Notes under the pieces: model-generated
Seen by the model: the letters and a program-made list of their open reading frames with translations, nothing else
What the model was told of the DNA's origin: nothing
The model's database searches: none
Assembly (NCBI RefSeq): GCF_900143515.1
Contig: NZ_FSQT01000002.1
Location: 1,923,501 to 1,987,500, forward strand
DNA length: 64,000 nt
Source: Micromonospora cremea
GTDB lineage: Bacteria; Actinomycetota; Actinomycetes; Mycobacteriales; Micromonosporaceae
Direction: 5' to 3'
In this document: positions 43,959 through 53,116 of the stretch, piece after piece
How positions within the stretch are numbered: position 1 is the first letter of the stretch
How the letters are laid out: each line of letters starts with the position of its first letter
Program-made: the position numbers and the translations under genes

Positions 43959-45476
43959 ATGCAGGAGCAGCCGCCCGCCGAGCCGATCCGCCGAGAGCCT
44001 GCTGATCGCGCACGCCGGCGCCCCCCACGGCCGACCTTCACTGCGCCGACGGCCGTCGAGCAGTCCGTGGAGAAGGCGGCACCGGCGTCCGACCCGCCAG
44101 CAGCACCGGCCACCCCCGGCGCTCAGCGCCCTCGACGAGCCAGGCCCGCACCGGCGGTGCTCTTCCAGCCACCGGAGCCGGACCGCCCCCTGCCCCGCCA
44201 ACCGCTCGCCGCGCCCACCGCCGCGGGCGGCGGCACGGCGGGCGTCAGCGAGCCCGGCCCGGCGGCGGGCGGAGACCAGCCGAGCCCACCGGTCAGTTCC
44301 GGCAAGGTCGACCAGCCAGCCAGTGCCGCGCCGACCGAGCCGGGCAGCGCTGCGGTTCAGGCGGATGAGCGAGCACCCGAGGGCGGCCCGCAGCAACCGG
44401 CCGGTCCGCCGCCTCGGACGCCGAAGGCCCGGGCCAGCCGCGCCACCCCGGCCCGCAAGGCCGCCCCCCGGAAGGCAGCCGGCACCTCGGCCGGGGAGGT
44501 GACCCCCACGACATCGCCAGGAGCTGACGTGACCCCGGCCACTCCGGCCGCCGCGCCCGCCACACGCACCGCGCGCTCGACCGCCGCGGCCCCAACCAGA
44601 CGCACCGCGACCCCGAGCAAGCGAGCGGCGGGTGCGCGGAAGAGCGCGGCCCCGAAGCAGGCCGATTCCGCGCCGCAACAACCAGCGGAGCAGACCCCGG
44701 CCGAGCAGCCTGTGCCCGCGGTCGTGGCCGACCACCCGACCCCGAAGGCGCAGGAAGCAGTATCAGTCGGGGACGCCGAGCACCACTCTGCGTCGGCTCC
44801 GGTGCGTACCCCGGAATCGGAGCTGCGGGCGGTCACCGCGCAACTGCGCGACCATCCGGGCTTCGCGCCGGAGGTGCTGGCTCTCGCCGCGGTGCGGGCG
44901 CTCGGCCCCGGCGCGGCCGACTGGGCCGAGCGGCTGCGGGCCCGGTACCCGGACGCCCCGGCGGACGGCCTGGCCCGGCTGGCCACCCGGCGGTTCGTCC
45001 GCTCGGCGGGCGCGGGCGGCGCGGCCGCCGCACTGGCTGGGCTCTTCGCGCCGCTGGCCGAGCTGGCCTCGGTGCTCTGGACCCATTCGAACCTGGTGCT
45101 GCACCTGGCGGCGGCGTACGGCCGGGATCCCGCGCACCCCGACCGGGCTGTCGAGCTGCTGGTCCTCACCCAGGTGCACCCGGATCCGGAGAGCGCGCGT
45201 GCCGCGTTGGCGGCCGTCGGGACGGCGGACGACCCGGTCGAGGGGACGTGGCCGCGGGCGGCGGAGGCCGCGTGGCGGCTGGCCGCACCGCTCACGGCGC
45301 AGGCCGGTGGGTGGCTGGCGCTGCGGCTGGCGTCCCGACTGCTGCCGGGCGCGGCGGTGCTCGCCGCGGCGCTGGGCGACTCGGCGGCGGCCGATCGGCT
45401 CGCGGCGCGGGCCGTGGCCGCCTACCGGCCGTCGCCGGCGGACGTGGCGACGGGTCGACCGGTCAGAGCCAGCTGA
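43959..45476 (+). CDS. Pro/Ala/Lys-rich protein with helical C-terminal domain
   Basis: The first 280 of 505 residues are low-complexity Pro, Ala, Thr and Lys (KARASRATPARKAAPRKAAG, histone H1-like). The C-terminal 220 residues are helical and hydrophobic in places (LAGLFAPLAELASVLWTHSN, HLAAAYGRDPAHPDRAVELL), recalling EcsC-like domains. No catalytic motif is visible. It is convergent with, and overlaps by 14 nt, the CPBP protease gene. Function unknown; the basic tail could bind DNA or the membrane surface. Confidence 0.7.
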   Translation: MQEQPPAEPIRREPADRARRRPPRPTFTAPTAVEQSVEKAAPASDPPAAPATPGAQRPRRARPAPAVLFQPPEPDRPLPRQPLAAPTAAGGGTAGVSEPGPAAGGDQPSPPVSSGKVDQPASAAPTEPGSAAVQADERAPEGGPQQPAGPPPRTPKARASRATPARKAAPRKAAGTSAGEVTPTTSPGADVTPATPAAAPATRTARSTAAAPTRRTATPSKRAAGARKSAAPKQADSAPQQPAEQTPAEQPVPAVVADHPTPKAQEAVSVGDAEHHSASAPVRTPESELRAVTAQLRDHPGFAPEVLALAAVRALGPGAADWAERLRARYPDAPADGLARLATRRFVRSAGAGGAAAALAGLFAPLAELASVLWTHSNLVLHLAAAYGRDPAHPDRAVELLVLTQVHPDPESARAALAAVGTADDPVEGTWPRAAEAAWRLAAPLTAQAGGWLALRLASRLLPGAAVLAAALGDSAAADRLAARAVAAYRPSPADVATGRPVRAS

Positions 45477-46233
45477 ACCAGTCCCGGGGCAGCATCGCGT
45501 AGCCGACGAAGGCGACCACGTCCAGCAGGGTGTGCGCGATGATCAGCGGCATCACCCGCCGGGTCCGCAGGTAGAAGTAGCTGAACACGACGCCCATCAC
45601 CGCGTTGCCGACGAACGCGCCGAAGCCCTGGTACAGGTGGTACGAGCCGCGCAGCAGCGCGCTGGCCAAGATGATCGCGCCGAGCCGCCACTGGAGCTGA
45701 CGCAGCCGGGTGACCAGGTAGCCGACCACGATCACCTCCTCCAGCACGGCGTTCTGCACGGCGGCGAGGATCAGCACCGGGACCGCCCACCAGACCGGCG
45801 GCAGCGAGGCCGGCACCAGCGTGGCGTTGAGGCCGAGCTGCGCCGCCACCCAGAACAGGGCCAGCCCGGGCAGGCCGATCAACGCGGCCAGGCCGGCGCC
45901 GCGCGCCAGGTCCTGGCCAGGTCGCCGGACGTCCAGGCCGAGGGTCCGCGCCGGGTCACCGGGATCACGGGTGAGCAGGTGTACGGCGAGCAGCACCGGC
46001 AGCAGCGCGAAGACGATGCCGAGCAGTTGGTACGTCAGGTCCAGCCAGGGTCTCGCTGACGCGGAGGTGTTCAGCGAGGCGGTCTGCTTGGAGAGCGGAC
46101 CCTCGGCGGTCAACTTCGCGATGATCGAGACCACCGCGTAGACCGCGGACTGGCCGAGGGAGAGGCCGAGGACCAGCAGCGTCTCGGTCCCCAGCAGCCG
46201 GCGGGACACCGGGCGGGTCAGCTCAACGGTCAC
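45463..46233 (-). CDS. CPBP-family intramembrane metalloprotease
   Basis: The 256-residue protein has about seven or eight membrane helices and the CPBP (CAAX/Abi) signatures: the double Glu in NAVLEEVIVVGYLVTRL, the His in LLRGSYHLYQGFGAFVG and the last His in LIIAHTLLDVVAF. Members are prenyl-protein-type or bacteriocin-related proteases in the membrane. The substrate is unknown. I chose the GTG at 46233 since the longer frame would run into the divergent promoter of the flavohemoprotein. Confidence 0.88.
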   Translation of the reverse strand: MTVELTRPVSRRLLGTETLLVLGLSLGQSAVYAVVSIIAKLTAEGPLSKQTASLNTSASARPWLDLTYQLLGIVFALLPVLLAVHLLTRDPGDPARTLGLDVRRPGQDLARGAGLAALIGLPGLALFWVAAQLGLNATLVPASLPPVWWAVPVLILAAVQNAVLEEVIVVGYLVTRLRQLQWRLGAIILASALLRGSYHLYQGFGAFVGNAVMGVVFSYFYLRTRRVMPLIIAHTLLDVVAFVGYAMLPRDWFSWL

Positions 46234-46379
46234 CGCACCACTCTGCCCGACCGACGACGCCGGTGGCACGGCCGACCGGCCGGCATGAACCGATCGCACA
46301 TTCTGTGCGACCGGTGAGCACGCTCCGTGGAGATTCTATGGGCGCCCGATCCGCTGTCGTCTGGAGAAGGAGCGCCCCC

Positions 46380-47495
46380 GTGGACAACGTCGCGCGGTTG
46401 CTGAAAGAGAGCTGGACCCTCGTCGAGGAGGACCGGGACCGGCTGAGCAGCCACTTCTACGCCCGGCTCTTCCTGCTCGACCCCGCCCTGCGGCAGCTCT
46501 TCCCGGTGCAGATGACCGGCCAGGGCGACCGCCTGCTGGAAGCGATCATCACGGCGATCCACACCGTGGACGACCCGGAGAGTTTCGACGAGTTCCTCCG
46601 GGCACTGGGCCGCGACCACCGCAAGTACCACGTCGACGAGCAGCACTACGCGACGATGGGCGTCGCGCTGCTGGACGCGCTGCGCAGCACCGCCGGCGAC
46701 GGCTGGAACCTGGAGTACGACCAGGCGTGGCGAGACTCGTACGCGGCCATCTCGGCGAAGATGATCGCCGGGGCGACGGCCGACGACAACCCGCCGTTCT
46801 GGCACGCCGAGGTGCTGACCCACGAGCGGTACGGCCCGGACACCGCCGTGCTGACCTGCCGGGCGTTGCAGCGTCCGCTGCCCTGGCGGGCCGGCCAGTA
46901 CGTCAGCCTGGAGGTGCCGCGCCACCACCCTCGGGTGTGGCGGACGTACTCGGTGGCGAACGCCCCCAACGACGACAACGTGCTGGAGTTCCACGTGCGG
47001 TCGCCCGGGGCCGGCTGGGTGTCCGGTGCGCTGGTCCGCCGGGTGCGGCCAGGTGACCTGCTCCGGCTGGCGGCGCCGATGGGGTCGATGACCCTGGACC
47101 GGTCCTCGCAGCGGGACATCCTCTGCGTGGCCGGCGGCGTGGGGCTGGCGCCGATCAAGGCGCTGGTGGAGGAGTTGGCCGGCTACAACCGGACCCGCTG
47201 GGTGCACGTCTTCTACGGCGCCCGGCAGGCGGCGGATCTGTACGGCCTGGCCGGGTTGCAGAAGTTGGTCGCCGTACACCCGTGGCTGTCGGTCACCGCC
47301 GCGTGCAGCGAGGACCCGGACTTCGACGGCGAGCTGGGCGACATCCCGGACGTGGTGGCCCGGTACGGCCCGTGGACCACGCACGACTGCTACGTCTCCG
47401 GGTCGGCCCGGATGGTCCGGTCCACGCTGCGAGTGCTGGCCGCGGACGAGGTGCCGCCGCCGCACATCCGCTACGACACCTTCGGTGAGCTCTAG
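46380..47495 (+). CDS. Flavohemoprotein-type globin-reductase
   Basis: Residues 1-135 form a globin (proximal His in HRKYHVDEQHYATMG). The rest is a ferredoxin-NADP reductase-like module with the FAD motif RTYSVANAP (about residue 202) and the NAD motif VAGGVGLAPIKAL (about 250). Flavohemoproteins detoxify nitric oxide with oxygen and NAD(P)H. At 371 residues it is slightly shorter than Hmp. I chose the GTG at 46380 because GAAGGAG precedes it; an ATG at 46338 is the alternative. No NO-responsive operator was identified. Confidence 0.9.
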   Translation: MDNVARLLKESWTLVEEDRDRLSSHFYARLFLLDPALRQLFPVQMTGQGDRLLEAIITAIHTVDDPESFDEFLRALGRDHRKYHVDEQHYATMGVALLDALRSTAGDGWNLEYDQAWRDSYAAISAKMIAGATADDNPPFWHAEVLTHERYGPDTAVLTCRALQRPLPWRAGQYVSLEVPRHHPRVWRTYSVANAPNDDNVLEFHVRSPGAGWVSGALVRRVRPGDLLRLAAPMGSMTLDRSSQRDILCVAGGVGLAPIKALVEELAGYNRTRWVHVFYGARQAADLYGLAGLQKLVAVHPWLSVTAACSEDPDFDGELGDIPDVVARYGPWTTHDCYVSGSARMVRSTLRVLAADEVPPPHIRYDTFGEL

Positions 47496-47512
47496 GCGTT
47501 CCTCCCCCCACA

Positions 47513-47552
47513 CCGGGGCGCGTGCCCCTGCCCCCTGGGGCACGCGCCCCGG
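47513..47552. terminator. Bidirectional terminator between globin and deformylase genes
   Basis: A perfect 16-bp stem: CCGGGGCGCGTGCCCC (47513-47528) with GGGGCACGCGCCCCGG (47537-47552), loop 8 nt. Confidence 0.85.
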
Positions 47553-47564
47553 CCCCGCCCTGTG

Positions 47565-49094
47565 TCAGTAACGCCAGGGGTGCCCGGTCTCCCGGTACTC
47601 CTCCACCGGCACCAGCGGCACGCCGGGCGCCATCCGGTCCAGGTAGAGCCGGCCCTCCAGGTGGTCGATCTCGTGCGCGACCAGCCGGGCCATGCCGAAC
47701 TCGAACGAGGTGATGATCCGGCTGCCGTCCCACTGGGCGTGCTCCACGTCCAGCCGCAGCGGTCGGGGCACGAGGCCACGGTGGTCGAAGAAGGAGAGGC
47801 AGCCCTCGTACTGCTCGTCGGTGTCCGGGTCGGCGTCGACCACCCGCGGGTTGAGCAGCACGACCGGCTCCGCCGACCGGTCGGGTGGCCGCACCACGGC
47901 CGCCGCCCGGCCGATGCCGAGCTGCGGGGCGGCGATACCGACCCCCTTGCTGAACGGATGCAGCTCGTCGAGCCGGGCCAGGGCCGTGCTGAGCCGGTCG
48001 ACCACCTCTCGGGCCACCTGCTCCTCGGCGGGTAGGTCGAACGGGCGGCCGAGCTGGCGGAGCAGGTCGGCGCCGCGCTGGACGATGCCGAGGCCACGCA
48101 TCCGGTCGCTGGGCCGGACCCGGGCCCCGCCGGGGCCGACGTCCGGGTCGGTGTCGGGGCGGGCCCGGAAACGCCACTGCATCCGGTAGCGGGCGTTCAG
48201 CGGTGGGTCGTCGGTCTGCCAGTCGAAGATCGCCCGGCCGTCCTCGTCGCGGCGCTGCGGCGCCGTTCGCAGCGGGCCCTCCTCCGCCGAGAGCGAGGTC
48301 TCCACGCCCCAGACCTGCGGGTCGAGCGCCGCCGGCAGGTCCAGGCGGACGGCGAGCTGTCGGGTGGGCAGCCGCACGGCTCGTTGGAACCAGGGACCCC
48401 ACTTCTCCTGCCCGACGGAGTACGCGTACTCGATGGTGGCCCGGTCGCCGGGGTAGAGCGGGAAGCGTCGCTCACCGTTCTCGAAGAGCAGCCAGATCTC
48501 CTTGAACGCGTCCCGGTCGTGCTTGGCCCGCCAGTGCATCGGCTCCGGGTCACCGCCGCCGTCGTCCCGGCGGGCCTGTAGTTGCAGCTCGGCGAAGGTG
48601 AGCGGGTGCTCCCGGTGGTGCCGGTTGGAACGACCGGGATCGTTCGGGTAGCGGTCGACGGCGACCCGGACCAGGTAGCGGTTGATCGGCTCGGTGCCGG
48701 CGTTGTAGAGCTCGCGGTGGATGACACACCGGTAGGCGTTGTCGGTGTGGGTGAGGGTGGCCAGCTCCCGCTCCACGACGAGGCCGGTGCCGGGTGGCAG
48801 CCACTGGCCGGGCAGGTGCGGCTCGCGGTGCTGTTGACCGGCGCGGGCGTGCCGTAGCTCGTCGTACTCCCGGAAGCGCTGCCAGATCGCGCCACTGGCC
48901 TCCAGGACGGCCTCGGCGCGGCGGGCGAAGTCCTCGGTCGGGCGGTGCCGGCGCCCCTCGACGTGGCTGACGTAGGACGGGTCGAAGCCCATCAGGACGG
49001 CCAGTTGCTTCTTGGACAGCCCCCGCCCGGTCCGTTGCCGGGCGAGCTCGGCCGCGAAGGAGTCGGCAGCCCGTTCGAGGGGTGCGGTCGTCAT
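47565..49094 (-). CDS. XRE helix-turn-helix-peptide deformylase fusion
   Basis: This 509-residue protein has three parts. Residues 12-65 are an XRE helix-turn-helix (SKKQLAVLMGFDPSYVSHVE). Residues about 90-290 are a beta-rich region (RCVIHRELYNAGTEPINRYL, GPWFQRAVRLPTRQLAVRLD). Residues about 330-509 are a peptide deformylase with all three motifs: GVGIAAPQLG, EGCLSF and the metal-binding VAHEIDHLEG. Deformylases remove the formyl group from new proteins; a DNA-binding head on one is unusual and suggests a regulatory or stress-specific role. The ATG follows GAGGAAG. Confidence 0.88.
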   Translation of the reverse strand: MTTAPLERAADSFAAELARQRTGRGLSKKQLAVLMGFDPSYVSHVEGRRHRPTEDFARRAEAVLEASGAIWQRFREYDELRHARAGQQHREPHLPGQWLPPGTGLVVERELATLTHTDNAYRCVIHRELYNAGTEPINRYLVRVAVDRYPNDPGRSNRHHREHPLTFAELQLQARRDDGGGDPEPMHWRAKHDRDAFKEIWLLFENGERRFPLYPGDRATIEYAYSVGQEKWGPWFQRAVRLPTRQLAVRLDLPAALDPQVWGVETSLSAEEGPLRTAPQRRDEDGRAIFDWQTDDPPLNARYRMQWRFRARPDTDPDVGPGGARVRPSDRMRGLGIVQRGADLLRQLGRPFDLPAEEQVAREVVDRLSTALARLDELHPFSKGVGIAAPQLGIGRAAAVVRPPDRSAEPVVLLNPRVVDADPDTDEQYEGCLSFFDHRGLVPRPLRLDVEHAQWDGSRIITSFEFGMARLVAHEIDHLEGRLYLDRMAPGVPLVPVEEYRETGHPWRY

Positions 49095-49300
49095 CGGCTT
49101 CCTCGTGGCCGGGAGTATCAGTTTCACGTTCCGTGCCCGAACGCACACGCATCTGCCACCTTGCCGACACGTCGCTTGACAATCCACCGACCGCCGTCGA
49201 TGCTGCGCCGGTGTTTTTCCGGGCCGTGGCCGGGTAGTACGCCGGGGCGCGGAGCGCTGCTCCCGCTGGGAGGAGAGTGATCCTGACCTCCCGATACGAC

Positions 49301-49348
49301 TCAGGTGAGGCTTCCCTTAGACCTGCCCGTGTGGTTAGGCTAGCCTTA
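49301..49348 (+). promoter_or_regulatory. Two tandem iron-box-like sites (DmdR/IdeR type)
   Basis: The consensus TTAGGTTAGGCTAACCTAA is matched at 14 of 19 positions at 49301-49319 and at 15 of 19 at 49330-49348 (TGTGGTTAGGCTAGCCTTA). They lie just upstream of the siderophore reductase gene and suggest repression when iron is plentiful. The count is by eye. Confidence 0.65.
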
Positions 49349-49409
49349 GCTCAGGACGCAGGGTCGTCCGCCGAGGTGCTCCTCGGTCACGCGGACGGGG
49401 GATGACACG

Positions 49410-50204
49410 GTGACAGCGGTGATGCCGAGGCGGGACGTGACCGCCACGCCGCTCGCCCCCGTCACCGCAGCTCTGCGTGCCATGTTCGGCACCGACGATC
49501 TACCCGGGCTCGCGCCGGGCCTGCTGGTCGACGACGAGTTCGGCTGGGCGCCCGCGACCACCCTGATCGACGGCAGCCGGCTGCCGGATCTGCTCCGCGC
49601 CGCCACACTGCGCTGGGGCGGCACCCCGCACGCCTGCGCCGCGCTGGCCTGGAAGTCGTACAGCTACTGGACGGCGCTGCCGGTCGTGCTCGGCTGGGCC
49701 TCGGCCCGGCGGGTGCCGCTGCTCGAGCCGTCCGACGTGCTGATCCACTTCGAGGACCACCGGCCGCTGCTCACCCTGGGTCTGCGCCGCAGCACCACCG
49801 TGGCGGTGCTGCCGGGTGACCCGCTGGCACTGGCCGGCCACCCGGCGGTGCGGGTCGTCGCCGGCGAAGCGGAGCTGCTGGCCGCGCTGCGCGCCTCGCT
49901 CCTGGACGCCCACCTGGCCCCGCTCATCGCGGCGATCCAGACGGAGGTTCGGGTCGGCACGCGGACGCTGCTCGGCTCGGTCGCCTCCGGCATCTCGCAC
50001 GGCATCCTGCGGGCCGCGGACGGGCTGCCCGGCTCGACGGTGCAGACGATCGACACCCTGCTCGGCGCACTCGACCTGGCGGACCTGGTCGAGCTGGTGC
50101 CGGGGCCGACCGGTGAGCCGAGCGTGCAGCGGCGCACCTGCTGCCTCGCCTTCACCCTGCCCAGCCCGAAGGTCTGCCAGGGCTGCTGCGTCCGCCAGGC
50201 CTGA
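49410..50204 (+). CDS. FhuF-type ferric-siderophore reductase
   Basis: The 264-residue protein ends with the FhuF C-terminal cluster, CC, eleven residues, then CxxC (RTCCLAFTLPSPKVCQGCC), which holds a [2Fe-2S] centre. The upstream body (PHACAALAWKSYSYWTALPV) fits the same family. Such proteins reduce ferric iron from siderophores in the cytoplasm. The two iron-box-like sites upstream agree with iron control. Start at the GTG at 49410 is tentative; an ATG four codons on is possible. It faces the next gene with a 7-nt gap. Confidence 0.85.
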   Translation: MTAVMPRRDVTATPLAPVTAALRAMFGTDDLPGLAPGLLVDDEFGWAPATTLIDGSRLPDLLRAATLRWGGTPHACAALAWKSYSYWTALPVVLGWASARRVPLLEPSDVLIHFEDHRPLLTLGLRRSTTVAVLPGDPLALAGHPAVRVVAGEAELLAALRASLLDAHLAPLIAAIQTEVRVGTRTLLGSVASGISHGILRAADGLPGSTVQTIDTLLGALDLADLVELVPGPTGEPSVQRRTCCLAFTLPSPKVCQGCCVRQA

Positions 50205-50211
50205 ACGTCGC

Positions 50212-52041
50212 TCAGTCGGTCAACGGCCGCACGTCCCACACCCACACTCCGCCGGTGAAGATCGGCTGGATCCCGGTCAGCTCGGTCATCCCCCGGCGTA
50301 GTGCCGCCTCGTGCTCGTGCGGCCCGAGGATGACCACGCCGGCCTGCCAGTAGCGCAGGTCGTCGACTGCCTTCACCCGGCTCTGCGGGGTGATCGGCGG
50401 CACCGCTCCGGTGCGATGGATGGTGCCGAAGAAGTTGCTGGTGGGGCGGGGTGGTGCGGTGAACAGCGCGATCCGCGGCTTCTCGGCGTTCCGGCGGGTG
50501 TCGGGGCCGAGGAAGTAGCCGCGGGCCAACGGCATGTCCAGTCGGGTCGCCGCGGACCAGCGCAGCGGCTCGGCGTAGTTGGTGTCCGGCAGGGGCAGGG
50601 TCACCACACTGCGCCCGCCGGCCACGTACGGCCGCCAGACCCCACCGGTGACGAAGGCGGGAACCGGGTCGAGGCGGGTCACGGGCAGCGGGGTGGGCAG
50701 GATCGGCAGCAGGGCCATCGTGAGCACGGTGGCCGTGACGAAGCGGATCTGCCGGCCGGCGGCCGGCAGCGAACGGGCCAGCTCGCGCGCCCGCTCGGCG
50801 CCGTAGGCGAGCAGCAGCCCGATGATCGGGGTGATCGCCAACGCCCACCGGGTCGGCACCACCGAGTGCAGGATCGGCAGGTTTTCCAGCAGCGCCCAGG
50901 GCCCCGGCACGCCGGTGTCCCGGCCGGCGAACCGGATCACCCGGCCCAGTGAGAGCACCGCGAACAGCAGCCCGAGGGCGGCCAGCCCGAGCACGACGAC
51001 CGAGCGGCGCAGCCACCAGACCAGGGCGATCACCAGCACCAGCAGCGGCCAGCCGAAGAAGCTGTTCTCCTCGGTCGGGTTCTTGGCCAGGTTCGTCGCC
51101 GTGCGCGGGCTGCCGGCGAGCGATTCCCGGGAGTACGCGACGAACGAGGCGAGGTCGCTGGAATAGCCGCGGATCAGTCGGGACAGCCCGGAGTACGCCC
51201 CCGGCCCGAAGAACTGGACGTAGAGCGGGTACGCCAGCAGCAGCCCCGCCACCCCGGCGGCGACGGCCAGACCGGCGAGGAAGGGCCGCGCCCGCGACCG
51301 CAGGTCCCGGCGGCCGAGGGCGAGCGCACCGACGATCACGCCCAGCCCGATCGCGGTCATCAGCAGGATCTCCAGGTTGAGGAAGGCCTGCCAGACGATC
51401 ACCAACGCGAGAAGCACGCCGTTGCGCAGCCAGCGGCCCGGCTCGCCCAGGCGCAGCGTGCGCCAGATGATCAGTGGGACGACGAACTGCGACACGATGT
51501 TCGGGTGCGCATTGGCGTGCGACACCATGGCCGGCGCGAACGCGCAGAAGCCCGCGCCCAGCCACGCCGGCCCGCGGGCGCCGATCAGGACCCGGGAAAG
51601 CACGAAGTACCAGGCAGTGGCGGTGGCAATCATTCCGGCGGTGAGAAAGAGCAGGAATGCCGCGCGCGGCCCGAGGAGCACGGTGACCGGTGTCATTGGC
51701 AGCGAAATGGATAATACGGACGTATTCGCCATCAGATTGACGCCGTCCGGCACGTTCATCCGGTCGGAATGGAACGGATATGCGAAATGCGTGACGACCC
51801 GCGCACCGTGCGCCATCATCCATTCGAACTGCGACTGATCGGAGCGGTTGTCCCGTACGCCGCTGCCCGGCTCCAGCCAGAGCCGCCCGGTGACCCAGAA
51901 GCCGAGCACCACGAAGCTCAGTACGGCGGCCAGGTCGACCCACCTGCCGTTGCGTAGTGCGCGGGAGCGATCGCCGGCTCCCTCCACCGGCGACCCGGCG
52001 GGCGGGCCGTCTCCGGGCGCGTCCGATTCAGGAGTAGTCAT
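50212..52041 (-). CDS. Multi-spanning GT-C-like membrane glycosyltransferase
   Basis: The 609-residue protein has a short N-terminal tail, about 11 to 13 membrane helices and a soluble C-terminal domain of about 140 residues. The first outside loop carries GSGVRDNRSDQSQFEWMMAH, an acidic loop as in GT-C enzymes that use polyprenyl-phosphate sugars. No exact family can be named. A C-terminal globular domain (RSVVTLPLPDTNYAEPLRWS) is often found in actinobacterial YfhO-like proteins. A role in cell-surface glycan assembly is inferred. Confidence 0.7.
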   Translation of the reverse strand: MTTPESDAPGDGPPAGSPVEGAGDRSRALRNGRWVDLAAVLSFVVLGFWVTGRLWLEPGSGVRDNRSDQSQFEWMMAHGARVVTHFAYPFHSDRMNVPDGVNLMANTSVLSISLPMTPVTVLLGPRAAFLLFLTAGMIATATAWYFVLSRVLIGARGPAWLGAGFCAFAPAMVSHANAHPNIVSQFVVPLIIWRTLRLGEPGRWLRNGVLLALVIVWQAFLNLEILLMTAIGLGVIVGALALGRRDLRSRARPFLAGLAVAAGVAGLLLAYPLYVQFFGPGAYSGLSRLIRGYSSDLASFVAYSRESLAGSPRTATNLAKNPTEENSFFGWPLLVLVIALVWWLRRSVVVLGLAALGLLFAVLSLGRVIRFAGRDTGVPGPWALLENLPILHSVVPTRWALAITPIIGLLLAYGAERARELARSLPAAGRQIRFVTATVLTMALLPILPTPLPVTRLDPVPAFVTGGVWRPYVAGGRSVVTLPLPDTNYAEPLRWSAATRLDMPLARGYFLGPDTRRNAEKPRIALFTAPPRPTSNFFGTIHRTGAVPPITPQSRVKAVDDLRYWQAGVVILGPHEHEAALRRGMTELTGIQPIFTGGVWVWDVRPLTD

Positions 52042-52252
52042 GACAATTCATAGGGTAGTCAGCGTATGGCACTGCCGTGACATGTTTCGGGGTACTGCCG
52101 TACTATGTGCCGGGTTCGCCGACCGCCGATCACGTGCCCACCCCCGACCGCAATTCGGCCACCCCACTGCCCCGATTCTTCTGCCATCCGAGCGGATGAT
52201 TCACTCTGTCGGTCCAGGCACGGGTCGAGTTCATATCGTGAGGAATCGACGC

Positions 52253-52963
52253 ATGGCAGAAATCACTGGCGATCAGCGCGTCCAGTCCGAGGTGCTGGAA
52301 GGCCTGGCGACCGCTGTCAACCACCGTCGCTGGTTCGTCGAACTGGCGGTTCCGTACCTCGGTGACGACCCGATCGAGATCGGCAGCGGTCTCGGTGACT
52401 ACGCGCTGGAATGGTCGCGGCGGCTCCCCCGGTTCACCGCCACCGAGGCCGATCCGGACCGGCTGGTGCAGCTCAAGGAGCGCCTCGCCGACCAGCCGAG
52501 CATCGACGTCCGGCAGATGCTGCTGCCGCACAACGATCGCGGCGACTACAGCGCCGCGGTCTCGTACAACGTGCTGGAGCACATCGAGGACCACGTGGGC
52601 GCGCTGCGCAGCATGCGCGACCTGGTCCGACCCGGCGGCGCCGTGATCATCATCGTGCCGGCGTTCCAGTTCGCCATGAGCCCGGCCGACATCGCCACCG
52701 GGCACGTCCGCCGCTACACGAAGAGGACGCTCGGAGCGGCGATGACCGAGGCCGGCCTGACCGTGGAGAAGATCCACTACGCCAACGCGCTGGGCCTGCT
52801 CGGCTACTTCATGGCCACCAAGGTCTTCCGGCTGATGCCGAAGGAGGGCCCGATGGTGAAGGTGTACGACACGATCGTCCTCCCCGCCACCAAGGCCGCC
52901 GAACAGCGCATCCGCCCCCCGTTCGGCCAGTCCGTCTTCGCCGTCGCCCGCGTCCCCGCCTAA
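52253..52963 (+). CDS. SAM-dependent class I methyltransferase
   Basis: This 236-residue enzyme has the glycine-rich motif I (PIEIGSGLGDYALEWS), an acidic loop (TATEADPDRL), motif IV (AVSYNVLEHIEDHVG) and motif VI (LVRPGGAVIIIVPAF). It resembles small-molecule or lipid-linked sugar methylases. The start follows AGGAATCG. It is divergent from the membrane glycosyltransferase, and several glycosyltransferase genes lie nearby, so a role in surface polymer or polyprenyl-sugar modification is plausible but not shown. Confidence 0.85.
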   Translation: MAEITGDQRVQSEVLEGLATAVNHRRWFVELAVPYLGDDPIEIGSGLGDYALEWSRRLPRFTATEADPDRLVQLKERLADQPSIDVRQMLLPHNDRGDYSAAVSYNVLEHIEDHVGALRSMRDLVRPGGAVIIIVPAFQFAMSPADIATGHVRRYTKRTLGAAMTEAGLTVEKIHYANALGLLGYFMATKVFRLMPKEGPMVKVYDTIVLPATKAAEQRIRPPFGQSVFAVARVPA

Positions 52964-53014
52964 CCGCAGACCCCCAACCCGCCCCACCCACGCCCACCCC
53001 ACCCCACCCCACCC

Positions 53015-53087
53015 CGCGATCTTGCACTTTCGCTCGTCGACATGCCCCTCATGCCGGGTATTTCGGGGCAGGAAGTGCAAGATCGCG
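53015..53087. repeat. Long inverted repeat between convergent genes
   Basis: CGCGATCTTGCACTT (53015-53029) and AAGTGCAAGATCGCG (53073-53087) are perfect 15-base arms around 43 nt, preceded by a CCCCA-type pentamer run. It may act as a terminator or belong to a dispersed repeat family. Confidence 0.65.
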
Positions 53088-53116
53088 CGGGTCTGCGGGG
53101 TGGGGCGGGGGAGCGG

